NCBI GenBank assembly: GCA_938017975.1
Contig: CALIKQ010000032.1
Span: 1 to 64,000 of the forward strand
Length of the DNA stretch: 64,000 nt
Reading direction: 5' to 3'
Source: an uncultured Pseudomonadales bacterium
GTDB lineage: Bacteria > Pseudomonadota > Gammaproteobacteria > Pseudomonadales > Azotimanducaceae
Positions 36,686 through 46,241 of the stretch are shown here, in pieces. Position numbers and translations under genes: made by a program. The number at the start of each line of letters is the position of its first letter. Positions within the stretch are counted from its first letter, which is position 1. The notes below the pieces were generated by a model. That model ran no database searches, was not told the origin of the DNA, and saw only the letters and a program-made list of their open reading frames with translations.

Positions 36686-38517
36686 GACGGTCGTGCCCCC
36701 CTCAAACGACGCAGACCTACCATCAGCCCCAGCAACAAAGTTATCAACAGCGGAAGTACCGCGATGTTCAGCAATTTCAGCGTTGCACCTAAGTCTTCGA
36801 TATCTTGGTCAAGCTGATGTCTCACTTCGCGCAGTTGCTTTCGAATCGTCAGCTTCCGATCCTGAAATTCAAGCAAAGCTGCTTCTTGGTCCGCACTGAG
36901 AGTCAACAGCCCGTCGGCGACTTTCTGCGACTCCAATTCACTCAAACGCTGTTCGGTCTCCGCCAATTCCAATTGCAACTGATCTGCACTCTCCAAATAC
37001 CGCGCTTCGGCGTCTCGTCGGAGAGTCTGGACGACTTCGAACGGCCGTGTATATTGGCCACGACTTCGTATGCTGATCAGGTCAGCACTCCCGGCCTGAA
37101 AATCCACTGCATTGATCAAAAAGCTTCCGTTGTCAGCCCAAGCAGTGGCGATCGACTGACCGAAAAAATTTTGAACCTGCACCCAGAGTCGGTCCGATAG
37201 CACATCTGTATCAGACACCAACGTCAGGCTGATTCTGCGCGCTTCACTGCTTGCGCTCGGGTCACCCAAAATGTCAGAAAGCGGCAGCGGACCTTGCAAC
37301 GAAACAGCGATTGGCAAAGCCACATCACCCGGCTTGAAGGTTTTCTGTAACGATTCAGGGTCTTGTAAAAATTGAAATTGACCCGCGTCCATTCCGGCTG
37401 CAAAAACAGAAGACGTCAATAATCTCGTGACTTCAACCTTGGGTTCCTCGATATCGATAATCCCGACGGTTGAGACATTGATACTCTCAAGTTGACTCGT
37501 AACCACTTCATCAGAATTCAGCTGGTCAGGACCCAGCCCTATAATACCTAGGTGCCGAACGGGTGCCCCCCCGCTCCCTGTTACGCTGAGGGCCAATTGC
37601 GCATCACCCAAAATCTGGCCGGGGCGAATCGAGATGCCCCAAGGCTCTGTCAACCAGTTCAAGTCAGAGTTCTGACCGCCAGGAAGGGTGGGCATCATCG
37701 GCGAAGATTGCGTGACATCCATCTCCGAGAGCGGGTCAACGAATGCCAAGATCGCTCCGCCACGGGCAAGAAATTGCCGAATTTGGCCCTGCAGCGCCGA
37801 ACTGATCGCCTTAGGATGAATCAAGAGCAGCATGGTCAGGTTCTCGTCAATCGTTTCCGCATCGGCCGCGATCTCAACCACTTCGAAATTCTGTTCAAGT
37901 TCAGCAATTGACCGCCAACCCGGCTCAGAGCTAAAGGTCTGAGGATTGACTCGGTCACGCACGGAGAGCCCCGCAAGCAGACCAATTCGAGGTTTGCTGG
38001 GCTGACTGAGTCGATATATCAATTGACTGATATCGTACTCTAAGAACACTTCTTTATCTGGCTGGAAAAACGCAATGACCTCAACATCATCCAACGCATT
38101 ACTGCCAACCAAACCAAAATAGAGCGTATCTCCCGCACCGTTGACGGGAATGCTCTGAAGACCATAACGATCAGCATCATCCTCAGCCGCTGAGAAAGGT
38201 TCTGGATCAATGCGATTCAAGATCAATTTCCCCTGACTCAACGATACATATTCTTCAAGTAAGGCCGCCACCCGGTCAGCATAGGTACGAAGTTGGGTGA
38301 GGTCCCGGGTCGTCGACTCAGAAAAATACAAGTAGAGGTGGATCGGCTCCTCGATACCCGCAACGATATTCCGACTACCTTGGGTCAAGGTAAACAGTTG
38401 ATGTTCGGTTAGATCAATTCGAGCGCCCTTCAAAAAGGAGTTGCTAAAAAGGATCACCACAGAGAAGGTCACCAGGGCTAAAACGATGACACCGGCACGT
38501 TTGAAGAGACTATTCAT
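36682..38517 (-). CDS. GldG-like ABC transporter auxiliary protein
   Basis: 611 residues. A membrane segment near the N-terminus and one near the C-terminus enclose a large periplasmic domain that starts with the family pattern DLTEHQLFTLTQGSRNIV. A coiled-coil stretch (about residues 505-580) precedes the last membrane segment. The family, first named in Bacteroidetes gliding motility, is widespread in non-gliding proteobacteria with unknown cargo. It lies 10 bases after the permease gene. Confidence 0.87.
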   Translation of the reverse strand: MNSLFKRAGVIVLALVTFSVVILFSNSFLKGARIDLTEHQLFTLTQGSRNIVAGIEEPIHLYLYFSESTTRDLTQLRTYADRVAALLEEYVSLSQGKLILNRIDPEPFSAAEDDADRYGLQSIPVNGAGDTLYFGLVGSNALDDVEVIAFFQPDKEVFLEYDISQLIYRLSQPSKPRIGLLAGLSVRDRVNPQTFSSEPGWRSIAELEQNFEVVEIAADAETIDENLTMLLLIHPKAISSALQGQIRQFLARGGAILAFVDPLSEMDVTQSSPMMPTLPGGQNSDLNWLTEPWGISIRPGQILGDAQLALSVTGSGGAPVRHLGIIGLGPDQLNSDEVVTSQLESINVSTVGIIDIEEPKVEVTRLLTSSVFAAGMDAGQFQFLQDPESLQKTFKPGDVALPIAVSLQGPLPLSDILGDPSASSEARRISLTLVSDTDVLSDRLWVQVQNFFGQSIATAWADNGSFLINAVDFQAGSADLISIRSRGQYTRPFEVVQTLRRDAEARYLESADQLQLELAETEQRLSELESQKVADGLLTLSADQEAALLEFQDRKLTIRKQLREVRHQLDQDIEDLGATLKLLNIAVLPLLITLLLGLMVGLRRLRGARPS

Positions 38518-38527
38518 AAGATCCTCC

Positions 38528-39262
38528 TCAATCCGCTGACTTCATGATCAGCATCAGCCGAGTAAAAAACAGCCAGAGCAGTATCATCGATACAAAATAG
38601 ATCAGATCCGTTAAAGCAACCACTCCTTTCGAAATCGACGTAAAGTGCGTAATCACACTCAAACCCGCAATGAGATCAAGGATCATGACGGGCACCCAGC
38701 CCTCAAAGAAATTCAATACCAATGGGAACCCAGCGAGGACGAACATAAGACACGCTGTACCCGATAAAATGAAAGCAATAATTTGGCTCTTTGTTAACGC
38801 AGACATACAACACCCAATGGCCAAAAATGCCCCCGCCATCAACCAGCTGCCAACATAACTACCCATGATCGCTCCATGATCTGGCTCGCCCAGAAAAGCA
38901 ACGGTCATCCAGATCGGAAAGGTTCCGATCAGCGCCAGGCCTGCGAAGGCCCACGCCGCAAGAAACTTGCCCAAGATCGCTTCCCAAAGCGTAATAGGCA
39001 AAGTCAGCAGGAGCTCTATGGAGCCCGATTTTCGTTCCTCCGACCAGAGCCTCATGGATACCGCAGGCACCAAAAACAAATAAAGCCAGGGATGAAAGTT
39101 AAAAAATGGTTGAAGGTCAGCTTGACCTCGCTCGTAGAATTGCCCCAGATAAAACGTGAACGCGCTCGAGAGGACCAAGAAGACCAAAATAAAAACATAG
39201 GCAACGGGCGTCACAAAGTAACTCGCAAATTCCCGTCTAAAAATAACCGCTAAATGACTCAT
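38528..39262 (-). CDS. ABC-2 type permease (GldF-like)
   Basis: 244 residues with about six membrane segments. The N-terminus LAVIFRREFASYFVTPVAYV and the segment LWSEERKSGSIELLLTLPIT are characteristic of GldF/NosY-type ABC-2 permeases. It forms the channel with the ATPase encoded upstream, with a four-base overlap. Confidence 0.9.
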   Translation of the reverse strand: MSHLAVIFRREFASYFVTPVAYVFILVFLVLSSAFTFYLGQFYERGQADLQPFFNFHPWLYLFLVPAVSMRLWSEERKSGSIELLLTLPITLWEAILGKFLAAWAFAGLALIGTFPIWMTVAFLGEPDHGAIMGSYVGSWLMAGAFLAIGCCMSALTKSQIIAFILSGTACLMFVLAGFPLVLNFFEGWVPVMILDLIAGLSVITHFTSISKGVVALTDLIYFVSMILLWLFFTRLMLIMKSAD

Positions 39263-40191
39263 CGAGCGCCTCCTTCGGTTGCTGCTCTAAAGACCGCATC
39301 TAACTGACCCCGATGCTGGATCATCGAATCGACCCGCCAATGCTTCGCTGCAAGCAGCGCCTGCACCGCACCAAGCAGTGGACTTCCGATGATTTTAGGG
39401 AACACAGTGACGCCGCCACCTTGATCTAGCGTCACACGATCGGTTTCCGGTAACTGACTCAAGGCGTCGGCCAATTCTTGCGGCCCCAGATCTGCCACCT
39501 TTAAGCTGATCGACTCATGCTCAGGCGCCAGCTCAGCCAATGCCTCGGGTGAGTTGTCCATCACAATTTCACCTTTATTGATGATCATCGCTCTGCTGCA
39601 CACCGCCGAGACCTCCTCGAGAATGTGGGTCGAGATGATCACAATTTTTTCATCGGAAAGACTCCGAATCATTTCCCGCACTTGGTGCTTCTGATTGGGG
39701 TCAAGGCCATCGGTGGGCTCATCAAGAATCAGTACACGAGGGTCATGAATCAATGCTTGGGCCAGCCCAACGCGGCGCTTAAATCCTTTTGACAGCGTCT
39801 CGATTCGCTGATTCAGAACCGAGTGCAAAGAGACCCGCTCAAGCACTCGGTCAATCGAACGTGCAATCTCGCGACCTCTAAAGCCTCTGATTTCTGAAAT
39901 AAACCGCAGGAAGTCATAAACCGTCATTTCTTCATAACAGGGCGCGCCTTCAGGCAAATAACCGATCTCTGCCTGGGCGGCTTGGCGTTCTGACTGAATA
40001 TCGTGGCCGTTAATCTTCGCAGTGCCCGAAGACGGCAATAAAAAGCCTGTTAGCATTTTCATCGTCGTTGATTTACCGGCCCCGTTGGGACCCAAAAACC
40101 CGAGCACAGCTCCCGCGCCCACGTCGAAAGACAGACCATTGACCACAACCGACGAACCAAACTGTTTCGTTAACTGATTGACCTGAATCAA
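39259..40191 (-). CDS. ABC transporter ATPase (GldA-like)
   Basis: 310 residues. Walker A is GPNGAGKSTTMKML, the signature is LSKGFKRRVGLAQAL, and Walker B is LILDEPTDGLDP. The start is TTG at 40191, supported by a full AAGGAGGT ribosome binding site five bases before it and a promoter upstream. It is the first gene of a five-gene minus-strand operon with permease, GldG-like, DUF4340 and enoyl-CoA hydratase. Confidence 0.92.
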   Translation of the reverse strand: MIQVNQLTKQFGSSVVVNGLSFDVGAGAVLGFLGPNGAGKSTTMKMLTGFLLPSSGTAKINGHDIQSERQAAQAEIGYLPEGAPCYEEMTVYDFLRFISEIRGFRGREIARSIDRVLERVSLHSVLNQRIETLSKGFKRRVGLAQALIHDPRVLILDEPTDGLDPNQKHQVREMIRSLSDEKIVIISTHILEEVSAVCSRAMIINKGEIVMDNSPEALAELAPEHESISLKVADLGPQELADALSQLPETDRVTLDQGGGVTVFPKIIGSPLLGAVQALLAAKHWRVDSMIQHRGQLDAVFRAATEGGAR

Positions 40192-40506
40192 CCCAACCTC
40201 CTTTTACACTTCCTACCGCAACTCGCTGCGTATCATAGTGTAGATTTACTCACCTGCAAATCTGCCCATTTGAACCGCTCTATAGACCATGATTTCAGCA
40301 AAAATATCCCCAGGTTTACTGGTTTTTTACTCGTTTTTTTTACAAGAAAGTGGGTCCACTCAATTCGGCTGCTATCACCGTTCAATTCGTTTTCTCAAAT
40401 TTGCTGCACCCTGTAGAATCCCTCCGACGCGTGCCGCATTTAAAAGATGATAAGAGCGATTGCATGCGAGCATTCATGATGCGCAACATCCACCTTGGAG
40501 ACACCC
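40192..40506. other. 315-base intergenic region between the ABC operon and the HAD gene
   Basis: It contains the minus-strand ABC promoter at its left end. On the plus strand a weak 4-pair hairpin (40310-40313 with 40319-40322) is followed by six T, then by a second T-run of eight bases at 40334-40341. This looks like a weak terminator or attenuator with no plus-strand gene before it. No convincing ORF is seen. Confidence 0.4.
40232..40259 (-). promoter_or_regulatory. Sigma-70 promoter of the Gld-type ABC operon
   Basis: On the minus strand TTGCAG (40259-40254), a 16-base spacer and TATGAT (40237-40232) match both consensus boxes in four and five of six positions. The near-perfect ribosome binding site of the ATPase gene lies about 30 bases downstream. 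This is the clearest promoter I found in the window. Confidence 0.55.
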
Positions 40507-41199
40507 ATGTCGATAGCCTCCCTAACGCCCAAGGGCTTTATTTTTGATCTTGATGGAACCCTTTTAGATACCGAGCCGCTCTATACCGAAGCAACTCAAA
40601 AAGTTATGGACCCGACTGGACAGCGCTTTACCTTAGATTTTAAGCGAACCATCGTCGGCCGAGAGGCCATGGAATCGGCGACCATGACGGTCTCAGAATA
40701 CGCGTTACCCATGGATGCAAAGACATTTCTTGATCGGCGCAGCGTCTTCCTCAAAGTAATGTTCCCACTGGCGCTGCCGATTCTGGGAGCCGAGGCGTTT
40801 GTTGAAAGTCTGATTCATCAAGCTATCCCAATTGCCATCGCGACCAGCTCTTCAAGAGAGATGTTCGAGCTCAAGCGTTCGAGAAAACCCTGGCTTCAAA
40901 AAATAACAACAACCTTATGCGGCGATGAGGTAGAAGCCAGTAAACCTAATCCAGAAATCTTCATTAAAGCCGCCAAGGCACTGGGGGTTTCAACGTCGGA
41001 GTGTCTTGTTTTTGAGGACTCGATTACGGGATTTAATGCGGCCAAAGCAGCAGGCATGAACGTCATTGGCATCGATAGTCCCTACTTGCTCGATGCCGAT
41101 CGCACTGAAGCAAACCTCATTATCGCCGATTACCAAGGACTTGCGCTGCAAAAGGGTCAACTCTTGTTTGACAGCGGTTCTAATCCTGGTCCGGATTGA
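40507..41199 (+). CDS. HAD-family phosphatase (beta-phosphoglucomutase-like)
   Basis: 230 residues from the ATG at 40507, chosen because GGAG lies seven bases upstream. Motif I is FIFDLDGTLLDTEPLY, motif II is IATSSSREM, and motifs III/IV are ASKPNPEIF and VFEDSITGFNAAKAAG. The cap is of the subclass I type. It should dephosphorylate a small phosphate ester or sugar phosphate. Its last 43 bases overlap the convergent MFS gene. Confidence 0.88.
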   Translation: MSIASLTPKGFIFDLDGTLLDTEPLYTEATQKVMDPTGQRFTLDFKRTIVGREAMESATMTVSEYALPMDAKTFLDRRSVFLKVMFPLALPILGAEAFVESLIHQAIPIAIATSSSREMFELKRSRKPWLQKITTTLCGDEVEASKPNPEIFIKAAKALGVSTSECLVFEDSITGFNAAKAAGMNVIGIDSPYLLDADRTEANLIIADYQGLALQKGQLLFDSGSNPGPD

Positions 41200-42689
41200 A
41201 TTTCTTTTTGAACTTCAGCCAATCGAGCCTCGGTCAAAGGGTAGTTCCAGAGCAGTGGCATTGCTACAAATTTAAACATCGCGGGAATGACCGAGTACAG
41301 GCATGCGAGCCACAGTAAAGACGCAGATGAATTCGGATTGTTGACAGGATCAGCCAGAGAATCAAAACCGAAAAGCACGGCCGCACCGGTCCCGATCGTG
41401 ATGCCGAGTGCATAAGATGCTTTGCGGGTCATGCTCCAGATTGAGAAATAAGCACCGGCTCGTCGTTCTCCTGTTTTAACCGTATCAAGATCAATAACGT
41501 CTGCAGCCATTGCAGCAGGCAGAGCAGCCAAAGCCCCAATCGCAGAGCCCTTCAAACACATGATAAAAATGAAAAATAAGAACTTACCGGTTTCCATGGA
41601 TTCGAATCGAAGGACCACGCTGGCATGCCAGTCTGCGGGTAAGAATCCTAGCACCACAGGGATCTGAAAAGCCTGAAACCAAGATTCTGGCGCGAGCGCA
41701 ATCAGCGGAATGAAACAAGACCACAGGGCATACCAGCCAATAGCGGCCATTGTTGCCCGATGTTTTCCAATCCGACGAGAAAGCGCAAACCAAATGGGTA
41801 TTGCCAGAATTTGAGACACAAAATAGGGTGCTAAATAGAGCCCATACAGATCGCCCGCCAACAGCACATGTTTGACAAAGAAAAAACTCAAACTGTTGGT
41901 CATCGCGGAACCAACCGTCGAAAACACAAAAATAATTATGAGCAGGACATAAGGCCGATTGGCCATGACCACCTTTAAACTTTCTTTCAAAGGAATTTTT
42001 TTTGCGCTCACTTGCACCGGGTATTCAGGCACAAACAATAGCGCGTTGATCACGAAAATCGGCATCACAATGCACATGGCCACCGACAAAAAGTACACAG
42101 CATCGGTGGGTTTGACGTAACCCGCGAACAACAGCAATGCCGGGGTAAATGCTGAAAGTAATGACCCTGTAACAGCAAACCCCTCACGCCAAGAGGTAAT
42201 CAGCGTACGTTCGTTGTAATTGCTGGAGAGCTCAGCGCCCCAGGCCACATAAGGCAGGTCTTTGATAGTCGAACCAAGATAAACCAACGTCACCATCACA
42301 AACAAATACGGGTATCCAGAGCTAAATTCAAAACCCCACCAGTTGAGGGTCGTAAATTCGATGGGCGGCACGAACAATAGCCAAATCCCCAGCGCATAAA
42401 TTGGGGTTCCTACAAGGACAAAAGGCTTGCGCCGGCCCCAGCGGGTCTTCAGTCGGTCGGAAAAAAATCCAATTAACGGATCAGTAATCACATCGGTCAA
42501 CCGACTCAGGGTTAAGATCAACCCGACAGCGCCAAGGGCTAGGCCGAACCCATCAGTATCGGCGTACACTGCAGGCAGGTATACCGCCATGGGCAGCCCG
42601 ACCAAAGCCAGTGGCAATGCAGGCGCGCCATAAGACGCCAAGACGCGCTTTGACAGAGGTCGATGTGGTTCTGATGCAATGTCTGACAA
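41157..42689 (-). CDS. MFS transporter of the GPH (glycoside-pentoside-hexuronide:cation) type
   Basis: 510 residues with about twelve membrane segments. The N-terminal half has TDVITDPLIGFFSDRLKTRW followed by GRRKPFVLVG, the characteristic GPH loop. It would import a sugar or similar solute with a cation. The substrate is not evident, and no sugar catabolic operon is adjacent. The 3' end overlaps the HAD gene. Confidence 0.87.
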   Translation of the reverse strand: MSDIASEPHRPLSKRVLASYGAPALPLALVGLPMAVYLPAVYADTDGFGLALGAVGLILTLSRLTDVITDPLIGFFSDRLKTRWGRRKPFVLVGTPIYALGIWLLFVPPIEFTTLNWWGFEFSSGYPYLFVMVTLVYLGSTIKDLPYVAWGAELSSNYNERTLITSWREGFAVTGSLLSAFTPALLLFAGYVKPTDAVYFLSVAMCIVMPIFVINALLFVPEYPVQVSAKKIPLKESLKVVMANRPYVLLIIIFVFSTVGSAMTNSLSFFFVKHVLLAGDLYGLYLAPYFVSQILAIPIWFALSRRIGKHRATMAAIGWYALWSCFIPLIALAPESWFQAFQIPVVLGFLPADWHASVVLRFESMETGKFLFFIFIMCLKGSAIGALAALPAAMAADVIDLDTVKTGERRAGAYFSIWSMTRKASYALGITIGTGAAVLFGFDSLADPVNNPNSSASLLWLACLYSVIPAMFKFVAMPLLWNYPLTEARLAEVQKEIQSGPGLEPLSNKS

Positions 42690-42928
42690 CGTCAGAGCCC
42701 CCTAGTTGATGAAACCTCTCTACCCTAGCACAGCTCGATCCTGGGCCGCCTAACTCAAACGATCCGCAAAGCGCCCTTGTGACCGATCAGGCCGGCTCTC
42801 TACCATCTTTCCGCTTGACCCTCTGAACAAATTCTCCATCTATCAGCAGCACCAAGTTCGATTTCAAGACGACAATATTCCTTCAAAACTAACCAATTCA
42901 GCGATCCCACGGAAGCGCTACCAATTGG

Positions 42929-43816
42929 CTATCCTATGGCCATCGGCCACTCGGGCCGCTGCGCCCACTCGGATAAGCTGTTGTCGTAGAGTCTTACTCG
43001 GCTTTCCTTGCCCAAAAGCGCCAACGCAAATATCGGGATAGCTGCCGCAATCCCTCCCCCACAATACGTCGCAATCTCAGTATCTTCAGCAAGCTGGTCT
43101 TCTGAAAAAAGTGCGCTGAGCGTCTCCAACGGTAGAAATTTCATTTCTTCATCTAAAAATTGGCTATAAGGCAGATTCATAGAACCTTCGATATGCCCCG
43201 GTCGCCCATAGTGCGGGCCCTCTCCTACAAACTGGCGCGCGGACAACGCATTGATCAGACAAAAATCAGGCGCGCTACCGCGATCGATGATCTCATCAGC
43301 CTCAATTAAAAGTTCAGGCGTGAACCTCCCTTCATAGACACTGACCTGCTGATCCGGAACGACTGTCGAGACCTCAAAGCCCATTGCCTCCCAAGCCATC
43401 AACCCGCCATCCAACACCGCCACATTACGATGTCCAAAGAGTCGAAATAACCACCAAACCCTGCAAGCCCACATCGGATGGTTCGCTGCATACAGCACCA
43501 CCTGATCTTGGGGCACAAGTCCAATCTTAGAGACCGCCGCCTCAAATTGTGCGACCTCGGGACGGGTAAATCGAAATTCAGAGCCGTTGTCCGAGAGTTC
43601 ACCCTGCAGGTCCAAATACTGTGCGCTGGGTATATGCTTCTGATCGTAATCGTCTCGACCTGGCACAGAAGTAAAGCCCGAATCTCCAGGCCTTAAATGT
43701 GTGGTGACATCAACGACCTTGGCGCGGCCAGCATCAATCCACGCCTTAACCTGCGCTGCATTGACTAAGTATCCCGAAGATACCGAAGTTGGGTGAACAT
43801 TGTCTTGATCCTTCAT
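42929..43816 (-). CDS. Thiosulfate/3-mercaptopyruvate sulfurtransferase (rhodanese)
   Basis: 295 residues from the ATG at 43816, chosen because AGAGGTC lies just upstream. The longer frame to 43963 gives a basic, atypical leader. There are two rhodanese domains. The C-terminal one has the catalytic cysteine in TYCGGGIAAAIP, and the N-terminal one lacks it, as usual. It moves a sulfane sulfur from a donor such as thiosulfate or mercaptopyruvate to an acceptor. It has no signal peptide. Confidence 0.87.
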   Translation of the reverse strand: MKDQDNVHPTSVSSGYLVNAAQVKAWIDAGRAKVVDVTTHLRPGDSGFTSVPGRDDYDQKHIPSAQYLDLQGELSDNGSEFRFTRPEVAQFEAAVSKIGLVPQDQVVLYAANHPMWACRVWWLFRLFGHRNVAVLDGGLMAWEAMGFEVSTVVPDQQVSVYEGRFTPELLIEADEIIDRGSAPDFCLINALSARQFVGEGPHYGRPGHIEGSMNLPYSQFLDEEMKFLPLETLSALFSEDQLAEDTEIATYCGGGIAAAIPIFALALLGKESRVRLYDNSLSEWAQRPEWPMAIG

Positions 43817-44202
43817 TGATGACCTCTTTTTATTGCCGATTCTGCTTGTCTCATGGAGATAACAACGCTTCTCCCCCGTTGCACCCTGCGCTCTCGCAGG
43901 GCGAGATTGAGTGCGACCCTTGAGACGCCTTACAGGCGACGCCCGTTTTATCATCAGGCCCAATCCGAGCGCTCAGGGGGTAGGCGTCATATCCTGGGCC
44001 TGCCGCGATCGCCCCCGCTCTAAACTACCTTTAACACTCAGGTAGATCACCGGCTTTTTCACAGGCTTTCAATCAGATCCACCACCTCCGCCTGCCCATT
44101 CATTTGCCGCCGATTAAAGGTAGCACGGCCCGATCCCAACATCATCATCGATGAATCAACGATCCCAATGACTTTCTTTTCGATCAAATTAACGATACCT
44201 TC
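43817..44202. other. 386-base divergent intergenic region
   Basis: It separates the minus-strand sulfurtransferase from the plus-strand MFS gene and should hold both promoters. Apart from the hairpin at 43884-43901 I see no clear sigma-70 boxes and no ORF with a ribosome binding site. Confidence 0.4.
43884..43901. other. Perfect 7-bp hairpin with tetraloop upstream of the sulfurtransferase gene
   Basis: CCCTGCG pairs with CGCAGGG around a 4-base loop, 68 bases before the sulfurtransferase ATG on the minus strand. A second, weaker stem of four pairs lies at 43926-43938. The two could form a structured mRNA leader, or the first could be a dyad operator. Confidence 0.4.
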
Positions 44203-45525
44203 ATGGCACCTTTAAACAAAAGTCGACCCCAAAAAAAGCGAGCCTCCATGCAACAGGATATATCAGACCAGCAGCGACGCTACACGCTTTTCATGCTCGT
44301 GCTCGTTTTTACATCAAGCCACATCGATCGCCAGATTATGGGCATCTTGGGCCAACCCATTAAAGAATCTTTGCTGATTTCCGACACCCAATTGGGGCTG
44401 CTCACGGGCATCATGTTTGCGCTTTTTTATGCGACGCTTGGGATGCCCATGGCCATGTGGGCGGATCGACACAACCGGCGTAATCTGATTTCGTTTTCGG
44501 TATTTCTTTGGAGCCTCATGACCGCCTTGTGCGGCGCAGCGTCTAACTTTATGCAACTGCTACTCTTCAGAATTGGTGTCGGGGTCGGTGAGGCCGGCTC
44601 CAACCCGCCCTCGCATTCAATGATTGCCGACCTTTATCCTCCGGAGCGACGTGCCACTGCAATGGCGATTTTTGGCACTGGGATTAATTGGGGGATACTG
44701 CTCGGTTTTTTAATCGGCGGTTGGATTAACGAATGGTTTGGATGGCGAACCGCTTTTGTGGTTGTCGGTCTGCCCGGTATTCTCCTTGCGATTTTGGTTC
44801 GTTTAACGGTCAAAGAGCCGCCTCGGGGCTATTCAGAAGCGCACAAAAGTATTAAACCACCCCCGCCATTTTGGGCAGTGGCCAAATTCATTTGGCACAA
44901 TCGCGTGCTGCGGCACGTCGTGATTGCCGGGGCTTTAATCTCTTTCACCGGCTACGCCTCAGTGATTTGGATACCGATTTATCTGGTACGCATACACGAC
45001 ATGGGGACCGGGGAGGTTGGAACTTATCTGGCACTCCTGATTGGCGTTGGGGGTGCGATCGGCATTTACTGCGGCGGACGGCTCGCGGATCATCTCTCAG
45101 GACGCTTTGGGCAGCACTGGCTACCTTGGATCATTGCTTTGGCAAACCTCATCGTGCTGCCCCTACTCTATCTCGCTTTTCTCGCAGAGACGCCAATGGG
45201 GGCGATCGTTGCCTACATCATTCCAGCGGCGCTCGGAACCCTGTACGTCGCGCCGGGTTTTGCACTCATTCAGAATCAAGCCCCGATCGAAATGCGTTCC
45301 GTCGCTGCTGCCATTAACCTTTTTATCACTAACATTATTGGTCTAGGAATTGGCCCCTTCAGTGTTGGTTTTTTTAGCGACTATTTTTCGGCGACCTTCG
45401 GTGAGGACGGTTTGCGATACGGTCTAATGACGACCTTGGTCATCATTGTTTGGGGGATTTTTCACTACTATCGCTGTGGGGTTGCAATACGCGCATCGGA
45501 ACCCGCCCAAGTCCATGCAACCTGA
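44203..45525 (+). CDS. MFS transporter (spinster-like)
   Basis: 440 residues with about twelve membrane segments. The motif between the second and third segments is MAMWADRHNRRNLISFS, and SSHIDRQIMGILGQPIKESL at the N-terminus is typical of spinster-like MFS proteins in marine proteobacteria. The start may be the ATG at 44248 (MQQDISDQQRRY), which is nearer the first membrane segment. Neither start has a strong ribosome binding site. The substrate is unknown. It overlaps the GST gene by 11 bases. Confidence 0.88.
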   Translation: MAPLNKSRPQKKRASMQQDISDQQRRYTLFMLVLVFTSSHIDRQIMGILGQPIKESLLISDTQLGLLTGIMFALFYATLGMPMAMWADRHNRRNLISFSVFLWSLMTALCGAASNFMQLLLFRIGVGVGEAGSNPPSHSMIADLYPPERRATAMAIFGTGINWGILLGFLIGGWINEWFGWRTAFVVVGLPGILLAILVRLTVKEPPRGYSEAHKSIKPPPPFWAVAKFIWHNRVLRHVVIAGALISFTGYASVIWIPIYLVRIHDMGTGEVGTYLALLIGVGGAIGIYCGGRLADHLSGRFGQHWLPWIIALANLIVLPLLYLAFLAETPMGAIVAYIIPAALGTLYVAPGFALIQNQAPIEMRSVAAAINLFITNIIGLGIGPFSVGFFSDYFSATFGEDGLRYGLMTTLVIIVWGIFHYYRCGVAIRASEPAQVHAT

Positions 45526-46147
45526 ACTCATCCTCTGGGGCGCCGGGACGAGTCGAACGCTGAGAGTTCATTGGATGATCGCCGAGATCGGACTCGATGC
45601 AGCGATTCATCCAATCGGCCCCAGAACAGGAGAAACCCAGACGGCTGAGTTTAAGCGCGTCAATCCCAAAGCAAAAATTCCTGCATTGAGCCACGGGGAC
45701 CACCACTTCTCCGAGAGCTTTGCGATTCTCAGATATCTCCGCAGAACCTTTCCTGTACTTCCCTACGGTCAGGAGCAAAAGACCTCGGAGGCTCAGACGC
45801 ACTATGATGAACTAGCGTCTCTTATGCTGATGGAACTTGATGCAACCAGCTTGTACGTCATACGCCGGCACGCTGACCTTGCGGCCATTTATGGTGATGC
45901 GCCGCATGCCGTCAGCAGTGCAAAAGAATATTTCTCTGCTCAATTATCGAGCGGCCTACCTGGCGATGCATTAGACGAGTTTGTTTGGGGCGCACATTTT
46001 TCAGAGCTCGATATTATTTTTACCACAACCTTGGACTGGGCACGCGCTGTCAACATCTCCCTGTCTCGCCCTTACCAAAGCTACCTCTCGCGCATGCATG
46101 CGCGCGCAGGATACAAGCGAGCCCTCATCACGAATCGGCTCTCATGA
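45515..46147 (+). CDS. Glutathione S-transferase family protein
   Basis: 210 residues from the ATG at 45515, inside the end of the MFS gene. A further upstream frame start would give a hydrophobic leader foreign to the family. The N-terminal thioredoxin-like domain has ELILWGAGTSRTLRVHWMIA, and the glutathione-binding segment is KIPALSHGDHHFSESFAIL. The C-terminal helical domain is present. It may detoxify or isomerise a metabolite handled by the neighbouring transporter and hydrolase. Confidence 0.85.
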   Translation: MQPELILWGAGTSRTLRVHWMIAEIGLDAAIHPIGPRTGETQTAEFKRVNPKAKIPALSHGDHHFSESFAILRYLRRTFPVLPYGQEQKTSEAQTHYDELASLMLMELDATSLYVIRRHADLAAIYGDAPHAVSSAKEYFSAQLSSGLPGDALDEFVWGAHFSELDIIFTTTLDWARAVNISLSRPYQSYLSRMHARAGYKRALITNRLS

Positions 46148-46241
46148 CTGGTATTATTGAGGCTTTCGGCCGCTCGAGCGAGCGAGACAAGGGAGGGTGA
46201 ACTCTGCACCACAAACCCTGTGACTTTTACTGGAGAATTGC

